Made by a program: the position numbers and the translations under genes
Shown here: piece after piece, positions 26,035-35,240 of the stretch
How positions within the stretch are numbered: the stretch's first letter is position 1
Layout of the letters: every line of letters starts with the position of its first letter
From: Paenibacillus monticola
GTDB lineage: Bacteria > Bacillota > Bacilli > Paenibacillales > Paenibacillaceae
Direction: 5' to 3'
Length of the DNA stretch: 64,000 bases
NCBI RefSeq assembly: GCF_009664975.1
Contig: NZ_WJXB01000006.1
Location: forward strand, 62,001 to 126,000
The notes under the pieces: generated by a model
Databases searched by the model: none
What the model was told of the DNA's origin: nothing
What the model saw: the letters and a program-made list of their open reading frames with translations, nothing else

Positions 26035-27957
26035 TTAAGAGCGAACCGCAGTTTCTATAGAAGTTGGACTCAATCGCTTAGCACTCACCGGAAAATACAC
26101 CGTGTAGGCTTCATCCTTCACCTCAAACAGCGGAATAAAGCGGATTCCTCGTTCCTGGCCGATCGTCCGGTAATAGCCCTGATTCCACCAGCTATGGTTT
26201 CGTTCTCGATCTACTGTAAGCATACTGCCCGGCTCCTCTTGAATGCCAAACAATGTTCTTTCCTCATCGACGAGACCAGCCAGCACGATGGGCCCGTCCA
26301 TAAAAGCTACTACATCCGGACGATCTGGTAGTGATTCGGTAACCAGCGTTTTGGGCAACTCCACACAAACAATATCCCCACTGCTCCACACCCGATGGAT
26401 CTCATAAAAGAAGGACGGTGCAAATAGCCCAGTCTCTTGCACACCATTTACGGTAATGCTCGCTCCTTCTCGGACCCACCAGGGGAGTCTGAGCTTCAGT
26501 GTGAATTCTGTCTCTTGATTGGTGGTAAGGGTCAACTTATATATGAAAGCATCTGGACGATGCCGCGGAATTGGCGGTATATTCACCTTCGTGATCGCCG
26601 TCATGCCTGTCACAGACCAACCGCTAAGTGGATGCAGCCCATACTGGCCATCCTGCTCCAGCTGCAGACTCAATTTGGCCTCTCCCCGTTTGAAGTGAAC
26701 CGTTGCCGGAATCCACTGGCAAACCGCCAGCCCCGCTTGCTCTTCCATAACAATCATCGGTTCGTAAGCCGCATTCGCTTGCATCAGCGTCCCATGGCAG
26801 CACCAGAAGTGTCCGGTCTCCGAGCCCCAATTCTTCCGGCTGCCCGCACCCATCCCCAGAAAATAAGAGATTCTACCATTCTCCCCATGTTGGTGTGCCA
26901 GCACACCATTATAGAAGCGCCGCTCCCAGTAATCCCCGTAGGCTGCATCGCCACTCCAGCGCAGTAGGGTATGTGCCAGCCTCATCATATTGTAATTCAC
27001 ACAATGCTCTTGCCCCACGCCCATGCGTGACGACATCTCTCCCGCGGGCATCCACAGCTCCGCATCATCCCCCGCACCTGTGCAGACATAACTACGATCA
27101 GTGACGGCACACTTCCAGAATGCCTCGACAATTTCTCGGTAGCGCACCTCCCCCGTCACTTCAAAGGCCTTCGCAGCGCCCAAAATCTCCGGAATTTGCG
27201 TATTGGCATGCTTATTCGTTAGCACATCCTCCCCCGCCAACAGCGCGTCGAAGAAGCGACGGCGGTCATATCGGCGGATCAGCTCCAAATGCTGTTCGTT
27301 TCCGGTAATTCCATATAGATCGGCCCAAGTTTCCAGCATGCCACCCGTTTCCAGATCCAGTAGATCAGCCATTTGCTCACCGCTAAATTTAGTCGTCCAG
27401 CGATAAAACCAGGCGGCGATTCCCTTCATGATTTCCAGCGCCTGCCCGTTACCAGCAATGGAATACATCTCATACAATCCCATCAGCAGCTTATGAATTG
27501 TGTAATGAGGTGCCCAGACATATTTGCCATTGGCAATCCGGTGCATATACGTCTCTGGAAAAGCAGCCAACCATTCTCCCCCATTAGCTTCTTGGCACTT
27601 GGCTAGTTCATTGACGATATGATCGGCTTTGGCCTTTACCAGCATATCTTCAGTCTGGGCGTAAATACGTGCGGCAGCAGATAACCAATGCCCCATGATA
27701 TGACCTCTTAATTCACAGGTCGGCGATTCCCAACCCCAATGCCACTGGTCAGGGCTATCCATACTTGTGGTCGAAGCTGCTGTCGTCCCGCCATTCCCGC
27801 TATAGCTCCATAATCCCGCCTCCAGATAAAAATTCCGCAACAGATTGGCATTGCTCAGACTCATTACATAGTGTTTATTCAGTTCGAATCGCGCTTGGAT
27901 GGGGCCAGGCGACAGCCGGACTTGTCCGGCAGGAAAAGTTGACATAACTTTACTCAT
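26035..27957 (-). CDS. GH127 beta-L-arabinofuranosidase
   Basis: A 640-residue cytoplasmic enzyme of the DUF1680/GH127 family, with an (alpha/alpha)6 barrel. The zinc and catalytic cluster known from Bifidobacterium HypBA1 (one Glu and three Cys) is intact: Glu317 and Cys319 in QEHCVNYN, and Cys386-Cys387 in FWCCHGT, one of which is the cysteine nucleophile. It removes terminal beta-L-arabinofuranose. Many members in soil Bacillota have other, unmeasured specificities. The ATG has AGAGGG 8 bases upstream. The AraC gene is divergent with a short spacer, and the sugar importer operon lies on the same strand downstream. Confidence 0.9.
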   Translation of the reverse strand: MSKVMSTFPAGQVRLSPGPIQARFELNKHYVMSLSNANLLRNFYLEAGLWSYSGNGGTTAASTTSMDSPDQWHWGWESPTCELRGHIMGHWLSAAARIYAQTEDMLVKAKADHIVNELAKCQEANGGEWLAAFPETYMHRIANGKYVWAPHYTIHKLLMGLYEMYSIAGNGQALEIMKGIAAWFYRWTTKFSGEQMADLLDLETGGMLETWADLYGITGNEQHLELIRRYDRRRFFDALLAGEDVLTNKHANTQIPEILGAAKAFEVTGEVRYREIVEAFWKCAVTDRSYVCTGAGDDAELWMPAGEMSSRMGVGQEHCVNYNMMRLAHTLLRWSGDAAYGDYWERRFYNGVLAHQHGENGRISYFLGMGAGSRKNWGSETGHFWCCHGTLMQANAAYEPMIVMEEQAGLAVCQWIPATVHFKRGEAKLSLQLEQDGQYGLHPLSGWSVTGMTAITKVNIPPIPRHRPDAFIYKLTLTTNQETEFTLKLRLPWWVREGASITVNGVQETGLFAPSFFYEIHRVWSSGDIVCVELPKTLVTESLPDRPDVVAFMDGPIVLAGLVDEERTLFGIQEEPGSMLTVDRERNHSWWNQGYYRTIGQERGIRFIPLFEVKDEAYTVYFPVSAKRLSPTSIETAVRS

Positions 27958-28100
27958 TTATTGCACCCTCTCTTTATTTTGGATATACAACTAATTATAT
28001 CTCCTTGATTTAGAGGGTGAATGGACGTAATATCAGATTACATATCCTTTTTTGTGGTTATTTAATTCATCGTGACGATAGATCGAAGGGGCGTGTTAAT

Positions 28101-28970
28101 GTGGATGAGTCTACTTATTTGGGTGCGGACCGTTTTCCGCTCGTGCGCGATATGGGCTGGAATCAGACTACTAGCCTCTACACCCATCCTGACCGGACGC
28201 TTGATTATGACGTATTTATTTACGTTACCGCAGGCACAATGCAGGTGATTGAAGAGGGACAGGAGTATGTTGTTCAGCAGGGGCAATTTCTTTTTTTGCG
28301 ACAAGGACGGCATCATTGGGGGCTGCCCCAAACTCCGGCTGGTACGGCCTGGTACTGGATTCATTTCCATACTGTATTTGAGGAATCCATAGCTTACAAG
28401 GACTATCCTCCCCTGCCTGAATTAGGGTTCTATTATCCTAATTATTACGAGTATCGGTTTCCGTTGCCCAAGTACGGTTATTCGCCTGTTCAGCTGGCAC
28501 TGGAGAACCGTTTGCAGCTACTGTTAGAGCATTATGATTACTTGAAAGAGCATTGGATGACACAGAGTAGTCTCCGGGTGTATCAGCTATTGATGGACCT
28601 GCAAGAAGCATGGAACTTAGGCGAGCAAGAGAGTGTTCGCGGAAAAAGTGAACATACGGCCCGGAAAGTCATGGCCTATCTGACGGAGCATTGCGGGGAA
28701 GAATTCGCAGGAGACAAGCTCAGCTTATATATGAAGATGAACTATAGCTACCTGTCCGCAATGTTTAAGCAAAGAACGGGCCAGACCATTATTGAGACCC
28801 ACACCAAGCTTAGAATGAACAAAGCCATCGGACTGATGCGCAGCACTTCATTGAATATATCCGAAATCAGCGAGTCTTTAGGCTATCCGAATCCTTATTA
28901 TTTCAGCCGTGTATTCAAAAAGGTGTTAGGTGAAGCACCCTCCGCTTACTTGAAGCATCTATATAGATGA
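28101..28970 (+). CDS. AraC family regulator (divergent from GH127)
   Basis: A 289-residue protein. N-terminal cupin-type domain (about 5-125, with VFIYVTAGTMQVIEEG) and a C-terminal double HTH (about 190-285, YYFSRVFKKVLGEAPSAYL). The GTG at 28101 is preferred because AAGGGG lies 9 bases upstream and the length fits the family; an in-frame GTG at 28017 would add 28 residues without a ribosome-binding site and would leave only 59 bases to the GH127 start. Probably controls the arabinofuranosidase gene. Confidence 0.85.
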   Translation: MDESTYLGADRFPLVRDMGWNQTTSLYTHPDRTLDYDVFIYVTAGTMQVIEEGQEYVVQQGQFLFLRQGRHHWGLPQTPAGTAWYWIHFHTVFEESIAYKDYPPLPELGFYYPNYYEYRFPLPKYGYSPVQLALENRLQLLLEHYDYLKEHWMTQSSLRVYQLLMDLQEAWNLGEQESVRGKSEHTARKVMAYLTEHCGEEFAGDKLSLYMKMNYSYLSAMFKQRTGQTIIETHTKLRMNKAIGLMRSTSLNISEISESLGYPNPYYFSRVFKKVLGEAPSAYLKHLYR

Positions 28971-29012
28971 AGCATGGTACAATACTATCCATAATCATTC
29001 TTAAAAAGGCGG

Positions 29013-29774
29013 TTGATCCCTTTGATCTACTTTATCAAAATTGCCTATAGCTTCGTGCTTCCTCCCGGAATCTTCCTCGTCCTGCTGTTAGGACTCGTGC
29101 TGTGGATTTGGAAAAAGAACCGTCGTCCAGCACTCGTACTGCTCGGTGTGACACTGCTGCTGTATCTGTCGATGACTAATCTGGTAAGCGATACGCTGAT
29201 TGGCAGCCTCGAACAAAAATATGCACAGCCAGATATTACGGCCGTGCAGGGCGATGTTATTCTCGTGCTCGGTGGAGGTGCCACCGCTGGCACACCGGAT
29301 CTTGATGGGGAAGGCAACCTGCTAGGCTCGGCAGCCAATCGGCTGTTAACCGCTGTGCGTCTTTATCGGCAGACCGGGCTGCCGATCCTCTTCTCCGGTG
29401 GTCAGGTATTTGCGGACAGCGGCAATGAAGCTGACATTGCCAAACGGCAACTGCTGGAGCTCGGCATCCCTGCGCAAGATATTTTGACCGATAATCAGTC
29501 CTTGAACACGGAGCAAAATGCCGTCAACACGGCCGCAATCATGCAAGCGAACAAGCTCAACCGACCGGTGTTGGTAACCTCCGGCTTTCATATGTGGCGG
29601 GCGATGCTGCAATTTAAGCATGTCGGACTAGAGCCTCTAGCGTATCCCACCGATTACATAGCCAGCAGACCCATGGCACTGTATCTCAGCAAGTTTGTCC
29701 CCTCACCGGGCGCGGTCTCCACAACTGGGTTGGCACTGAAGGAATATTTGGGCATACTTGCCGCACAGTTCTAA
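29013..29774 (+). CDS. YdcF/SanA-like DUF218 membrane protein
   Basis: About 250 residues. Two N-terminal membrane segments (about 5-30 and 37-55) are followed by a DUF218 domain starting GDVILVLGGGATAG, with SAVRL-type and SFHMWRAML-like motifs (here TSGFHMWRAMLQF). Members are implicated in envelope integrity and peptidoglycan-lipid handling, but the reaction is unknown. Start either TTG 29013 or TTG 29022; the second is better spaced from AAGGCGG. Independent of the neighbours. Confidence 0.8.
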   Translation: MIPLIYFIKIAYSFVLPPGIFLVLLLGLVLWIWKKNRRPALVLLGVTLLLYLSMTNLVSDTLIGSLEQKYAQPDITAVQGDVILVLGGGATAGTPDLDGEGNLLGSAANRLLTAVRLYRQTGLPILFSGGQVFADSGNEADIAKRQLLELGIPAQDILTDNQSLNTEQNAVNTAAIMQANKLNRPVLVTSGFHMWRAMLQFKHVGLEPLAYPTDYIASRPMALYLSKFVPSPGAVSTTGLALKEYLGILAAQF

Positions 29775-29802
29775 GATTGCAGCAATAATCATGAATTCGC
29801 AC

Positions 29803-30828
29803 TTAAAGGACTTTAGGGATACTCAACATCACATGAAATAACTCATCTTTTATTTCAGCAGATAGAGCGGATCTCATTGATTTAGCAATATTATCAGCAA
29901 TATGCAAGCCGATCCCTAAATGTCCTTTGGGATTCCCGATCTCATTTTCCTTGGTATAGAAACGTTCAAACACCTGTTTAACCTCACTATTTGAGAGGGT
30001 GTAACCATCGTTAGCTATGTCTAAACAAATTTTGTCAGGTGTTTCAAATACCTTTAATACTAATACGTCCTTCTGATATCTGAGAGCGTTATCCAGCAGA
30101 TTATTCAAAAGCCGTTTTAAGTCTTGTGAATTAGCTGAAATTAAAGAGTGTGGATCAACTTCGATAGACGTGTGGAAATTGGAATGCTGGTACAATGGTT
30201 TCTCCAGTTCTGACACGAGGTTATCCTCTAGCCATGTTCGAAAAGCAATTTTTTCTGGTTTTCCTGCCCAATGTATCGGTTCACCAACATCAATGAGCTT
30301 TAGTTGATCTATTAAAGATTCGATTTCGATGGCCTTTCGGTCAATAATCTCCAGATACTTGGTCTGTTCCTGTTCCGTTTTTGCTATGCCCTCTTGAAGT
30401 CCTTCTACATAAGCGCGTATGGAGGATAAGGGTGTTTTTAGATCATGGGTTATATTGGTGATAAACTGCATGCGTTCCTCCTCGAACCTTAGCTTTGATT
30501 GCTCATTTTCCAGGAGTTGGTCTTTCATTTGTTTGAAAATTAGCGCAAACTGCCCGATTTCATCATCACTATGATAATCTATTTCCTCCGACATATTGCC
30601 TTTCATGATATTTTTGGCATTTTCACCTAAAACGGAGATTGGATCAATGATCTTGTGCTTAATATAGAAGCTAGTTATCAAGACTAACATCACATATAAA
30701 AACCCTATAAAAAAAATAGGGAACAAGTTTGTTGGATATTCACTGATAAGAAACATTAAAGAGAATGTCGGTATAACCATCGTGACAATAATTAAACCGC
30801 GTAGATGACTGACGATACTTTTCTTCAT
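29803..30828 (-). CDS. Sensor histidine kinase of the ABC-linked two-component system
   Basis: A 341-residue kinase with two N-terminal membrane segments (about 10-50) and almost no extracellular loop, a HAMP region, an H-box NITHDLKTPLSSIRA and an HATPase domain with LLNNLLDNALRYQ. The tiny loop means it cannot bind a ligand alone outside; related intramembrane-sensing kinases rely on their ABC transporter. The start overlaps the response regulator stop by 4 bases (translational coupling). Last gene of a five-gene operon. Confidence 0.92.
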   Translation of the reverse strand: MKKSIVSHLRGLIIVTMVIPTFSLMFLISEYPTNLFPIFFIGFLYVMLVLITSFYIKHKIIDPISVLGENAKNIMKGNMSEEIDYHSDDEIGQFALIFKQMKDQLLENEQSKLRFEEERMQFITNITHDLKTPLSSIRAYVEGLQEGIAKTEQEQTKYLEIIDRKAIEIESLIDQLKLIDVGEPIHWAGKPEKIAFRTWLEDNLVSELEKPLYQHSNFHTSIEVDPHSLISANSQDLKRLLNNLLDNALRYQKDVLVLKVFETPDKICLDIANDGYTLSNSEVKQVFERFYTKENEIGNPKGHLGIGLHIADNIAKSMRSALSAEIKDELFHVMLSIPKVL

Positions 30829-31514
30829 AACATTGCACCATTAAACCGATAGCCTACACCTCTTACAGTCACAATACTTTCTGCATCATTAAGCTTTTCA
30901 CGAATTTTCTGAATATGTACTGTAATCGTATTTAGATCCCCTACCTCCCAGGTTCCCCAGATATGCTCGAACATTTGCTCTCGTGTAAACACTTGGTTGG
31001 GATGCTGTAGTAAAAAAACGAGAATATCATATTCCTTAACCGTTAAAAAGATTTCCGCTTCACCATTCATAATCTGCCTGGATTTCAAATCGATTTTAAT
31101 ATTTTGAAAGCCAATAACATGCTCTGTATTTGATAATTTCTCATTAAAATAAAACGATCGACGTAGCTGTGCTTTAACACGAGCTACCATTTCTTTGATC
31201 GAAAAGGGTTTGGTCATATAGTCATCCGCACCCAATCCCAGACCTAAGATCCGATCGAATTCAGACTCCTTCGCACTGGTAATGATCACAATCGCTGTCG
31301 ATTCGGTTCTGACTCTCCGTAAGATCTCGATTCCATCGGTTCCGGGGAGCATAATGTCTAGAAGCAGAATATCCGGTTGGTATTGTTGAAAGAGCCCAAA
31401 GGCCGTGTTCCCGTCATGACATAACAACACATCATATTGTTCAGCCAACAGAAAATCTCGTTCAATCTCTGCCAACTCCACTTCATCCTCGACGATCATA
31501 ATTTTATATTTCAC
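30825..31514 (-). CDS. OmpR/PhoB-type response regulator
   Basis: A 229-residue protein. Receiver domain (MIVEDEVELAE at the start, phospho-acceptor Asp in ILLLDIMLPGTDG) and winged-helix DNA-binding domain (about 130-225, ending VRGVGYRF). Coupled to the kinase by a 4-base overlap and preceded by two ABC permease genes. Likely binds the phased TGATAAAG repeats upstream of the operon (33883-33923); that is inference. Confidence 0.93.
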   Translation of the reverse strand: MKYKIMIVEDEVELAEIERDFLLAEQYDVLLCHDGNTAFGLFQQYQPDILLLDIMLPGTDGIEILRRVRTESTAIVIITSAKESEFDRILGLGLGADDYMTKPFSIKEMVARVKAQLRRSFYFNEKLSNTEHVIGFQNIKIDLKSRQIMNGEAEIFLTVKEYDILVFLLQHPNQVFTREQMFEHIWGTWEVGDLNTITVHIQKIREKLNDAESIVTVRGVGYRFNGAML

Positions 31515-31535
31515 TGGACTGACTATACCTCCTGA

Positions 31536-32300
31536 TCAGATATACATGTCTTGTTTATTGAACATGCTCACACTACATGATACACCAACAATAATCAGTA
31601 TAAGAAACAGAGTGATACCGGGCAAATGGTAAAGAGTTGAACCCTTCATCATATGCAGGGGTAACTCTATAATCTGTTTTGAAATTAGAAAGGGTGACAG
31701 CTTGGCATCTGTTTCCAATAGCAACATGAGAAAAATAAGCGACATCCCTAACCCTAACGATATGGATGCTTTTTGTGAAGCCACAATTATGCATAAGCAA
31801 ATGGCCGTAAATGCGCCGATCGTTAATAACGATGAACCAATGAGACCCACTAAAAATAACAGGACTACATTTCCAGAAAATAGAGTGGATCCATCATTAA
31901 TCAATAGCTTCCATCCATGGAATAACCCTCCTATTCCTCCGGCTGACAACATTATAAATAAAAATAAAGCTTCCACAGTAGCTACAGACACAAGAAATTT
32001 TGAAAAAAGATATTCAGTTCGAGTGATTTTTCTTGTTAGGGCTGTTTTCATCATTTCGTAGTGGTAATCTTCATTGATGATATCGCAGATAAAATAGACT
32101 GCCAGAATCCAAAAGAATGGACGAATGCTTTGGAAAAACTCATATGATATTTGTATTCCAGAAATATACTGCTCTGGATTGCCCCCCTTACTTATGCGGT
32201 AATAGTAAAGCAGCTCGGCCACAAATAGGATGAATAGAACCCCAAGAAACTTTTTTCTCCAGATGATTTTTTTGATTTCATTTATTAATGCTATTTTCAC
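31536..32300 (-). CDS. ABC-2-type permease, second subunit
   Basis: A 254-residue membrane protein with about six hydrophobic segments, of the ABC-2/LanE-G type found in lantibiotic-immunity and bacitracin-resistance transporters. KNITR-like loop KTALTRKITRTEYLFSKF is typical. Ten bases downstream of the first permease. With the ATPase it should expel a peptide antibiotic or protect the membrane from it. Confidence 0.85.
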   Translation of the reverse strand: MKIALINEIKKIIWRKKFLGVLFILFVAELLYYYRISKGGNPEQYISGIQISYEFFQSIRPFFWILAVYFICDIINEDYHYEMMKTALTRKITRTEYLFSKFLVSVATVEALFLFIMLSAGGIGGLFHGWKLLINDGSTLFSGNVVLLFLVGLIGSSLLTIGAFTAICLCIIVASQKASISLGLGMSLIFLMLLLETDAKLSPFLISKQIIELPLHMMKGSTLYHLPGITLFLILIIVGVSCSVSMFNKQDMYI

Positions 32301-32310
32301 TTGAGATCAC

Positions 32311-33093
32311 CTATACTTTCAAATTCTGTTTGCGAAAAGTTACCAACCCCAGGATGAAGAAAACAAGAATGTATAATCCTATAACAAATCCATTCAATAT
32401 CACAACTGCCTGTGATTCTTGGAATAAGTCTATATGGTAAAACAGCATTTGATGCATAATGACTCCAGCCTTCATATTAGGTAAAACCTCAGCGTATTGT
32501 CCCACCATAATCAGCAGAGTCATCACTGTTACACTAGTGATCATTTGATCCATAAACATGGACACCACTAAAGCCATCATTCCATAACCTATATACGCGT
32601 AGCTAAAGGCAAGAGCAGCTTTTAGAGTTTGAAATAGTCCTTCGATGGGCGTATAACGCACCTCAGCAAATTCCATATAATCTCCCCAGCCAAAACAAGC
32701 AGTCCCAACAATGTAGCCTATAACGATCATCATAAAGCTAATGAAGATGACAAATACGGTCAGGGATAACGCGCGAGATACAAAAAATTCACCTCGTGTA
32801 ACGGGTCTTGTCAGTATATTTTTAATCGTACCTTTAGTTCTCTCCTGCAGAATTAAACTAGAAGCATAAATGGCTACAAATACACCTGTAAACAAAAAGC
32901 TGGCTTGTAAATGTTGTATAGCAAAAGATTGACCATTGGACGTGACGAGAACAGATCCTTCAGAACCGTACATGGAATAAAAATAGGCAGAGATCAGAAA
33001 ACATATTCCGTAGATCACGGCGTATAGCAAGGAAATCTTCGATCTCAGCAACCTCTTTGTTTCAAATCTCAAGAGTGTTACGATATTTGTCAT
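32311..33093 (-). CDS. ABC-2-type permease, first subunit
   Basis: A 260-residue membrane protein with six hydrophobic segments and the loop KGTIKNILTRPVTRGEFF typical of ABC-2 permeases. The start lies 32 bases inside the end of the ATPase gene, with GGGGGA as ribosome-binding site. Paralogue-like partner of the next permease, together a two-permease exporter. Confidence 0.88.
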   Translation of the reverse strand: MTNIVTLLRFETKRLLRSKISLLYAVIYGICFLISAYFYSMYGSEGSVLVTSNGQSFAIQHLQASFLFTGVFVAIYASSLILQERTKGTIKNILTRPVTRGEFFVSRALSLTVFVIFISFMMIVIGYIVGTACFGWGDYMEFAEVRYTPIEGLFQTLKAALAFSYAYIGYGMMALVVSMFMDQMITSVTVMTLLIMVGQYAEVLPNMKAGVIMHQMLFYHIDLFQESQAVVILNGFVIGLYILVFFILGLVTFRKQNLKV

Positions 33094-33823
33094 TGTTGAT
33101 GTCCCCCTGTATGATCTGTAAGAATAAATCTTCTAAATTTACAACAGAATAAGCAGCCAGCAAACTCGACACTTGCCCTTGTGCTAAGATTTCCCCCTTT
33201 TGAATGATCGCTACTTTGTTGCATAGATCCTCCATTTCTCTAAGCATATGGCTGGAGATGAAAAATGTAATTTTCTCTTTGTTTGCAAGTTCTTTGATTA
33301 ATGCCTTCATTTCTCTCAACCCTATTGGATCAACTCCATTTGTTGGTTCATCTAGGATGACAAGCTTGGGGTACCCTAAAATAGCATTAGCAATACCTAG
33401 TCTTTGCTTCATTCCCAGCGAAAAGGTTCCGACCTTTTGTTTCAACTGGCTGGCTAGTCCGACAATTGTAAGCACTTCTTCAATTCGCTCGTTTTGTATA
33501 TTCCCTAAAAGAGCGGCGCTTAATTTCAAATTCTGATATGCAGATAGATTGGGATAAAATGTCGGATTTTCGACGATACACCCCACTTTTGAAATAGCTT
33601 CTTTAAAATGCTCTCTTAATGAAAGACCACTGATCCATATCTCCCCTGATGTTGGAAAAACCAGATGAGTAATCATGCGAATTGTCGTTGTTTTCCCAGC
33701 CCCGTTTGGTCCTAGAAAACCAAATATATCACCAGTACTCACTTGGATATTTACATTTGATACGATAGGTTTTCCATGTATAACCTTTGTTAAATCCTTT
33801 GTCTCAAGAACGATGTTTGTCAT
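33062..33823 (-). CDS. ABC transporter ATPase (BcrA/LanF-like)
   Basis: A 253-residue ATPase with Walker A GPNGAGKTT, signature LGMKQRL and Walker B LVILDEPTNGVD, of the class coupled to ABC-2 permeases for antibiotic resistance or lantibiotic immunity. The ATG at 33823 follows GAGGAGG; the upstream in-frame start at 33856 lies before this site. First gene of the ATPase-permease-permease-regulator-kinase operon, the same order as CprABC-type cationic-peptide resistance loci. The peptide it answers to is unknown, and no biosynthetic gene is nearby. Confidence 0.92.
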   Translation of the reverse strand: MTNIVLETKDLTKVIHGKPIVSNVNIQVSTGDIFGFLGPNGAGKTTTIRMITHLVFPTSGEIWISGLSLREHFKEAISKVGCIVENPTFYPNLSAYQNLKLSAALLGNIQNERIEEVLTIVGLASQLKQKVGTFSLGMKQRLGIANAILGYPKLVILDEPTNGVDPIGLREMKALIKELANKEKITFFISSHMLREMEDLCNKVAIIQKGEILAQGQVSSLLAAYSVVNLEDLFLQIIQGDINNDKYRNTLEI

Positions 33824-33846
33824 ACTTCTTCCTCCTCTTTGAGTTG

Positions 33847-33855
33847 ATTGTAGCA
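33847..33855 (-). promoter_or_regulatory. Extended -10 of the ABC/two-component operon
   Basis: TGCTACAAT on the minus strand, with a poor -35 box 17-18 bases upstream, as expected for an activated promoter. Predicted start of transcription near 33840. Confidence 0.5.
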
Positions 33856-33882
33856 ACTCAGAATAGAATCCTTATGCCAAAA

Positions 33883-33923
33883 TGATAAAGAACCGCCTTG
33901 AGTTTCATAAAGTTTTGATAAAG
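33883..33923 (-). promoter_or_regulatory. Phased direct repeats, probable response-regulator site
   Basis: On the plus strand TGATAAAG (33883), TCATAAAG (33905) and TGATAAAG (33916) start 22 and 11 bases apart, that is on the same helical face. OmpR-family dimers bind direct repeats of about 10-11 base period. The block lies directly upstream of the presumed -35 region. Confidence 0.55.
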
Positions 33924-33986
33924 TGCAAACGTCAAATAGCCCCCCTCTATTAAATAGAGGAGAACGATGACAAACTGGATTAAGGT

Positions 33987-34463
33987 CTAGCCACGAACCA
34001 ACCCGCAGAATTCCGCAGCAACAATTCCGGCAAGCTGCGACGGTGCAAGTTCCATTTGCATACCGATCTTTCCGGCGCTAACTGCCATTTTGTCCAATGC
34101 CGCTGCGCTACTGTCTATGTAAGTGGGATACAGCTTTTTCATGCCAACTGGCGAGCAGCCGCCACGAATATAACCTGTCCATTTCTGCAATTCTTTTACC
34201 GGCAGCATCTCAATTTTCTTCTCCCCGGCTGCCTTGGCAGCCTTTTTGAGATCCAACTCCTCCGCAACTGGTATTACAAACACATAAAGATGGGGACCGC
34301 TATGGGAAACTAATGTCTTAAATACAACCTCCGGCGGTCGACCAACCTTCTCAGCTACAGCTGTTCCGTGAATATTTCCATCTTCATTGTCATAGATCAG
34401 GACTTCATACTCTATTTTCTTGGCATCCAGTATCCGCATGGCATTTGTTTTGGTAACTTGCAC
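33987..34463 (-). CDS. ybaK: Cys-tRNA(Pro)/Cys deacylase (YbaK/EbsC)
   Basis: A 158-residue YbaK/ProX-domain protein. The signature GGCSPVGMKK and the catalytic lysine region VFKTLV are present. It hydrolyses mischarged Cys-tRNA(Pro) and is a trans-acting quality-control factor. Single gene, ribosome-binding site AGAGGTGG before the ATG. A small GC-poor hairpin (33943-33959, CCTCTATT arms) follows and might terminate it. Confidence 0.93.
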   Translation of the reverse strand: MQVTKTNAMRILDAKKIEYEVLIYDNEDGNIHGTAVAEKVGRPPEVVFKTLVSHSGPHLYVFVIPVAEELDLKKAAKAAGEKKIEMLPVKELQKWTGYIRGGCSPVGMKKLYPTYIDSSAAALDKMAVSAGKIGMQMELAPSQLAGIVAAEFCGLVRG

Positions 34464-34653
34464 GATCTATCCACCTCTTTTGACTATTCATTTAATACAA
34501 CTATAGCAAGAAAGTGGATTGCGCACTAGCCGACTAGTTGGTTCTTGGTACACCTCGCCAAATCAGCATTATATAGAGTGATTTGGGAGAATACTTTCGT
34601 GTATTTCCGGCATACTAAACTTGTTTGAAATTAAAGAACAAAGGAGCATGGTT

Positions 34654-35175
34654 ATGACAGGTATTTTAGGCGGTAATTCCAAAGAAGAACCCATGCATTA
34701 TGGAGAAATCTTTAGTGTCTGGCAAGCTTCTATGGTAGCAAAAGGCGCAATATCTTGTTACCGGGCTTATGGATATCACAGCGGTGACCACGATCTGAAG
34801 AAAGTACTAGGAGATCTTATTGACCAAGCGGAGCTTGAAAGTAGTGAATGTGATAAATTACTTGCGGATAACGGTATTGCATCCGCTCCAGTTATGCCTG
34901 AGCGGCCTCAAACCAAACTTGAAGATATTCCGGTAGGTGCAAGATTTACAGATCCTGAGATAGCTGCAAAAATCGCTGCTGACATTGCCGTAGGATTAGT
35001 CGCCTGCAGTCAGGTAATGGGGCAATCTATCCGTGAGGATATTGGGGCTTTATTTGCTAAGTATCACCTCACTAAAGCAGCACTAGGAGTTAAAATCCTG
35101 CATATGAACAAGGAAAAGGGTTGGCTTATCCCTCCTCCACTACAAGTAAAGAGACCAGAAACAGTTAAGGCGTAA
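34654..35175 (+). CDS. DUF3231 family protein
   Basis: A 173-residue helical protein with two blocks typical of DUF3231 (HYGEIFSVWQASMVAKG near residue 14 and the C-terminal motif NKEKGWLIPPP). The family is common in spore-formers and has a predicted four-helix, ferritin-like fold; function unknown. The ATG at 34654 is chosen since AAAGGAG ends 7 bases before it; earlier in-frame starts are too close to or before that site. Confidence 0.78.
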   Translation: MTGILGGNSKEEPMHYGEIFSVWQASMVAKGAISCYRAYGYHSGDHDLKKVLGDLIDQAELESSECDKLLADNGIASAPVMPERPQTKLEDIPVGARFTDPEIAAKIAADIAVGLVACSQVMGQSIREDIGALFAKYHLTKAALGVKILHMNKEKGWLIPPPLQVKRPETVKA

Positions 35176-35181
35176 ACATTT

Positions 35182-35223
35182 AGCGGGTGTCCCGAAGCCA
35201 TTTTGGCAGTAGGGACACCCGCT
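35182..35223. terminator. Bidirectional terminator
   Basis: A 12-bp perfect stem (AGCGGGTGTCCC / GGGACACCCGCT) between convergent genes, T-rich on the plus side. Confidence 0.85.
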
Positions 35224-35240
35224 CTATTTATCAACCGTTA

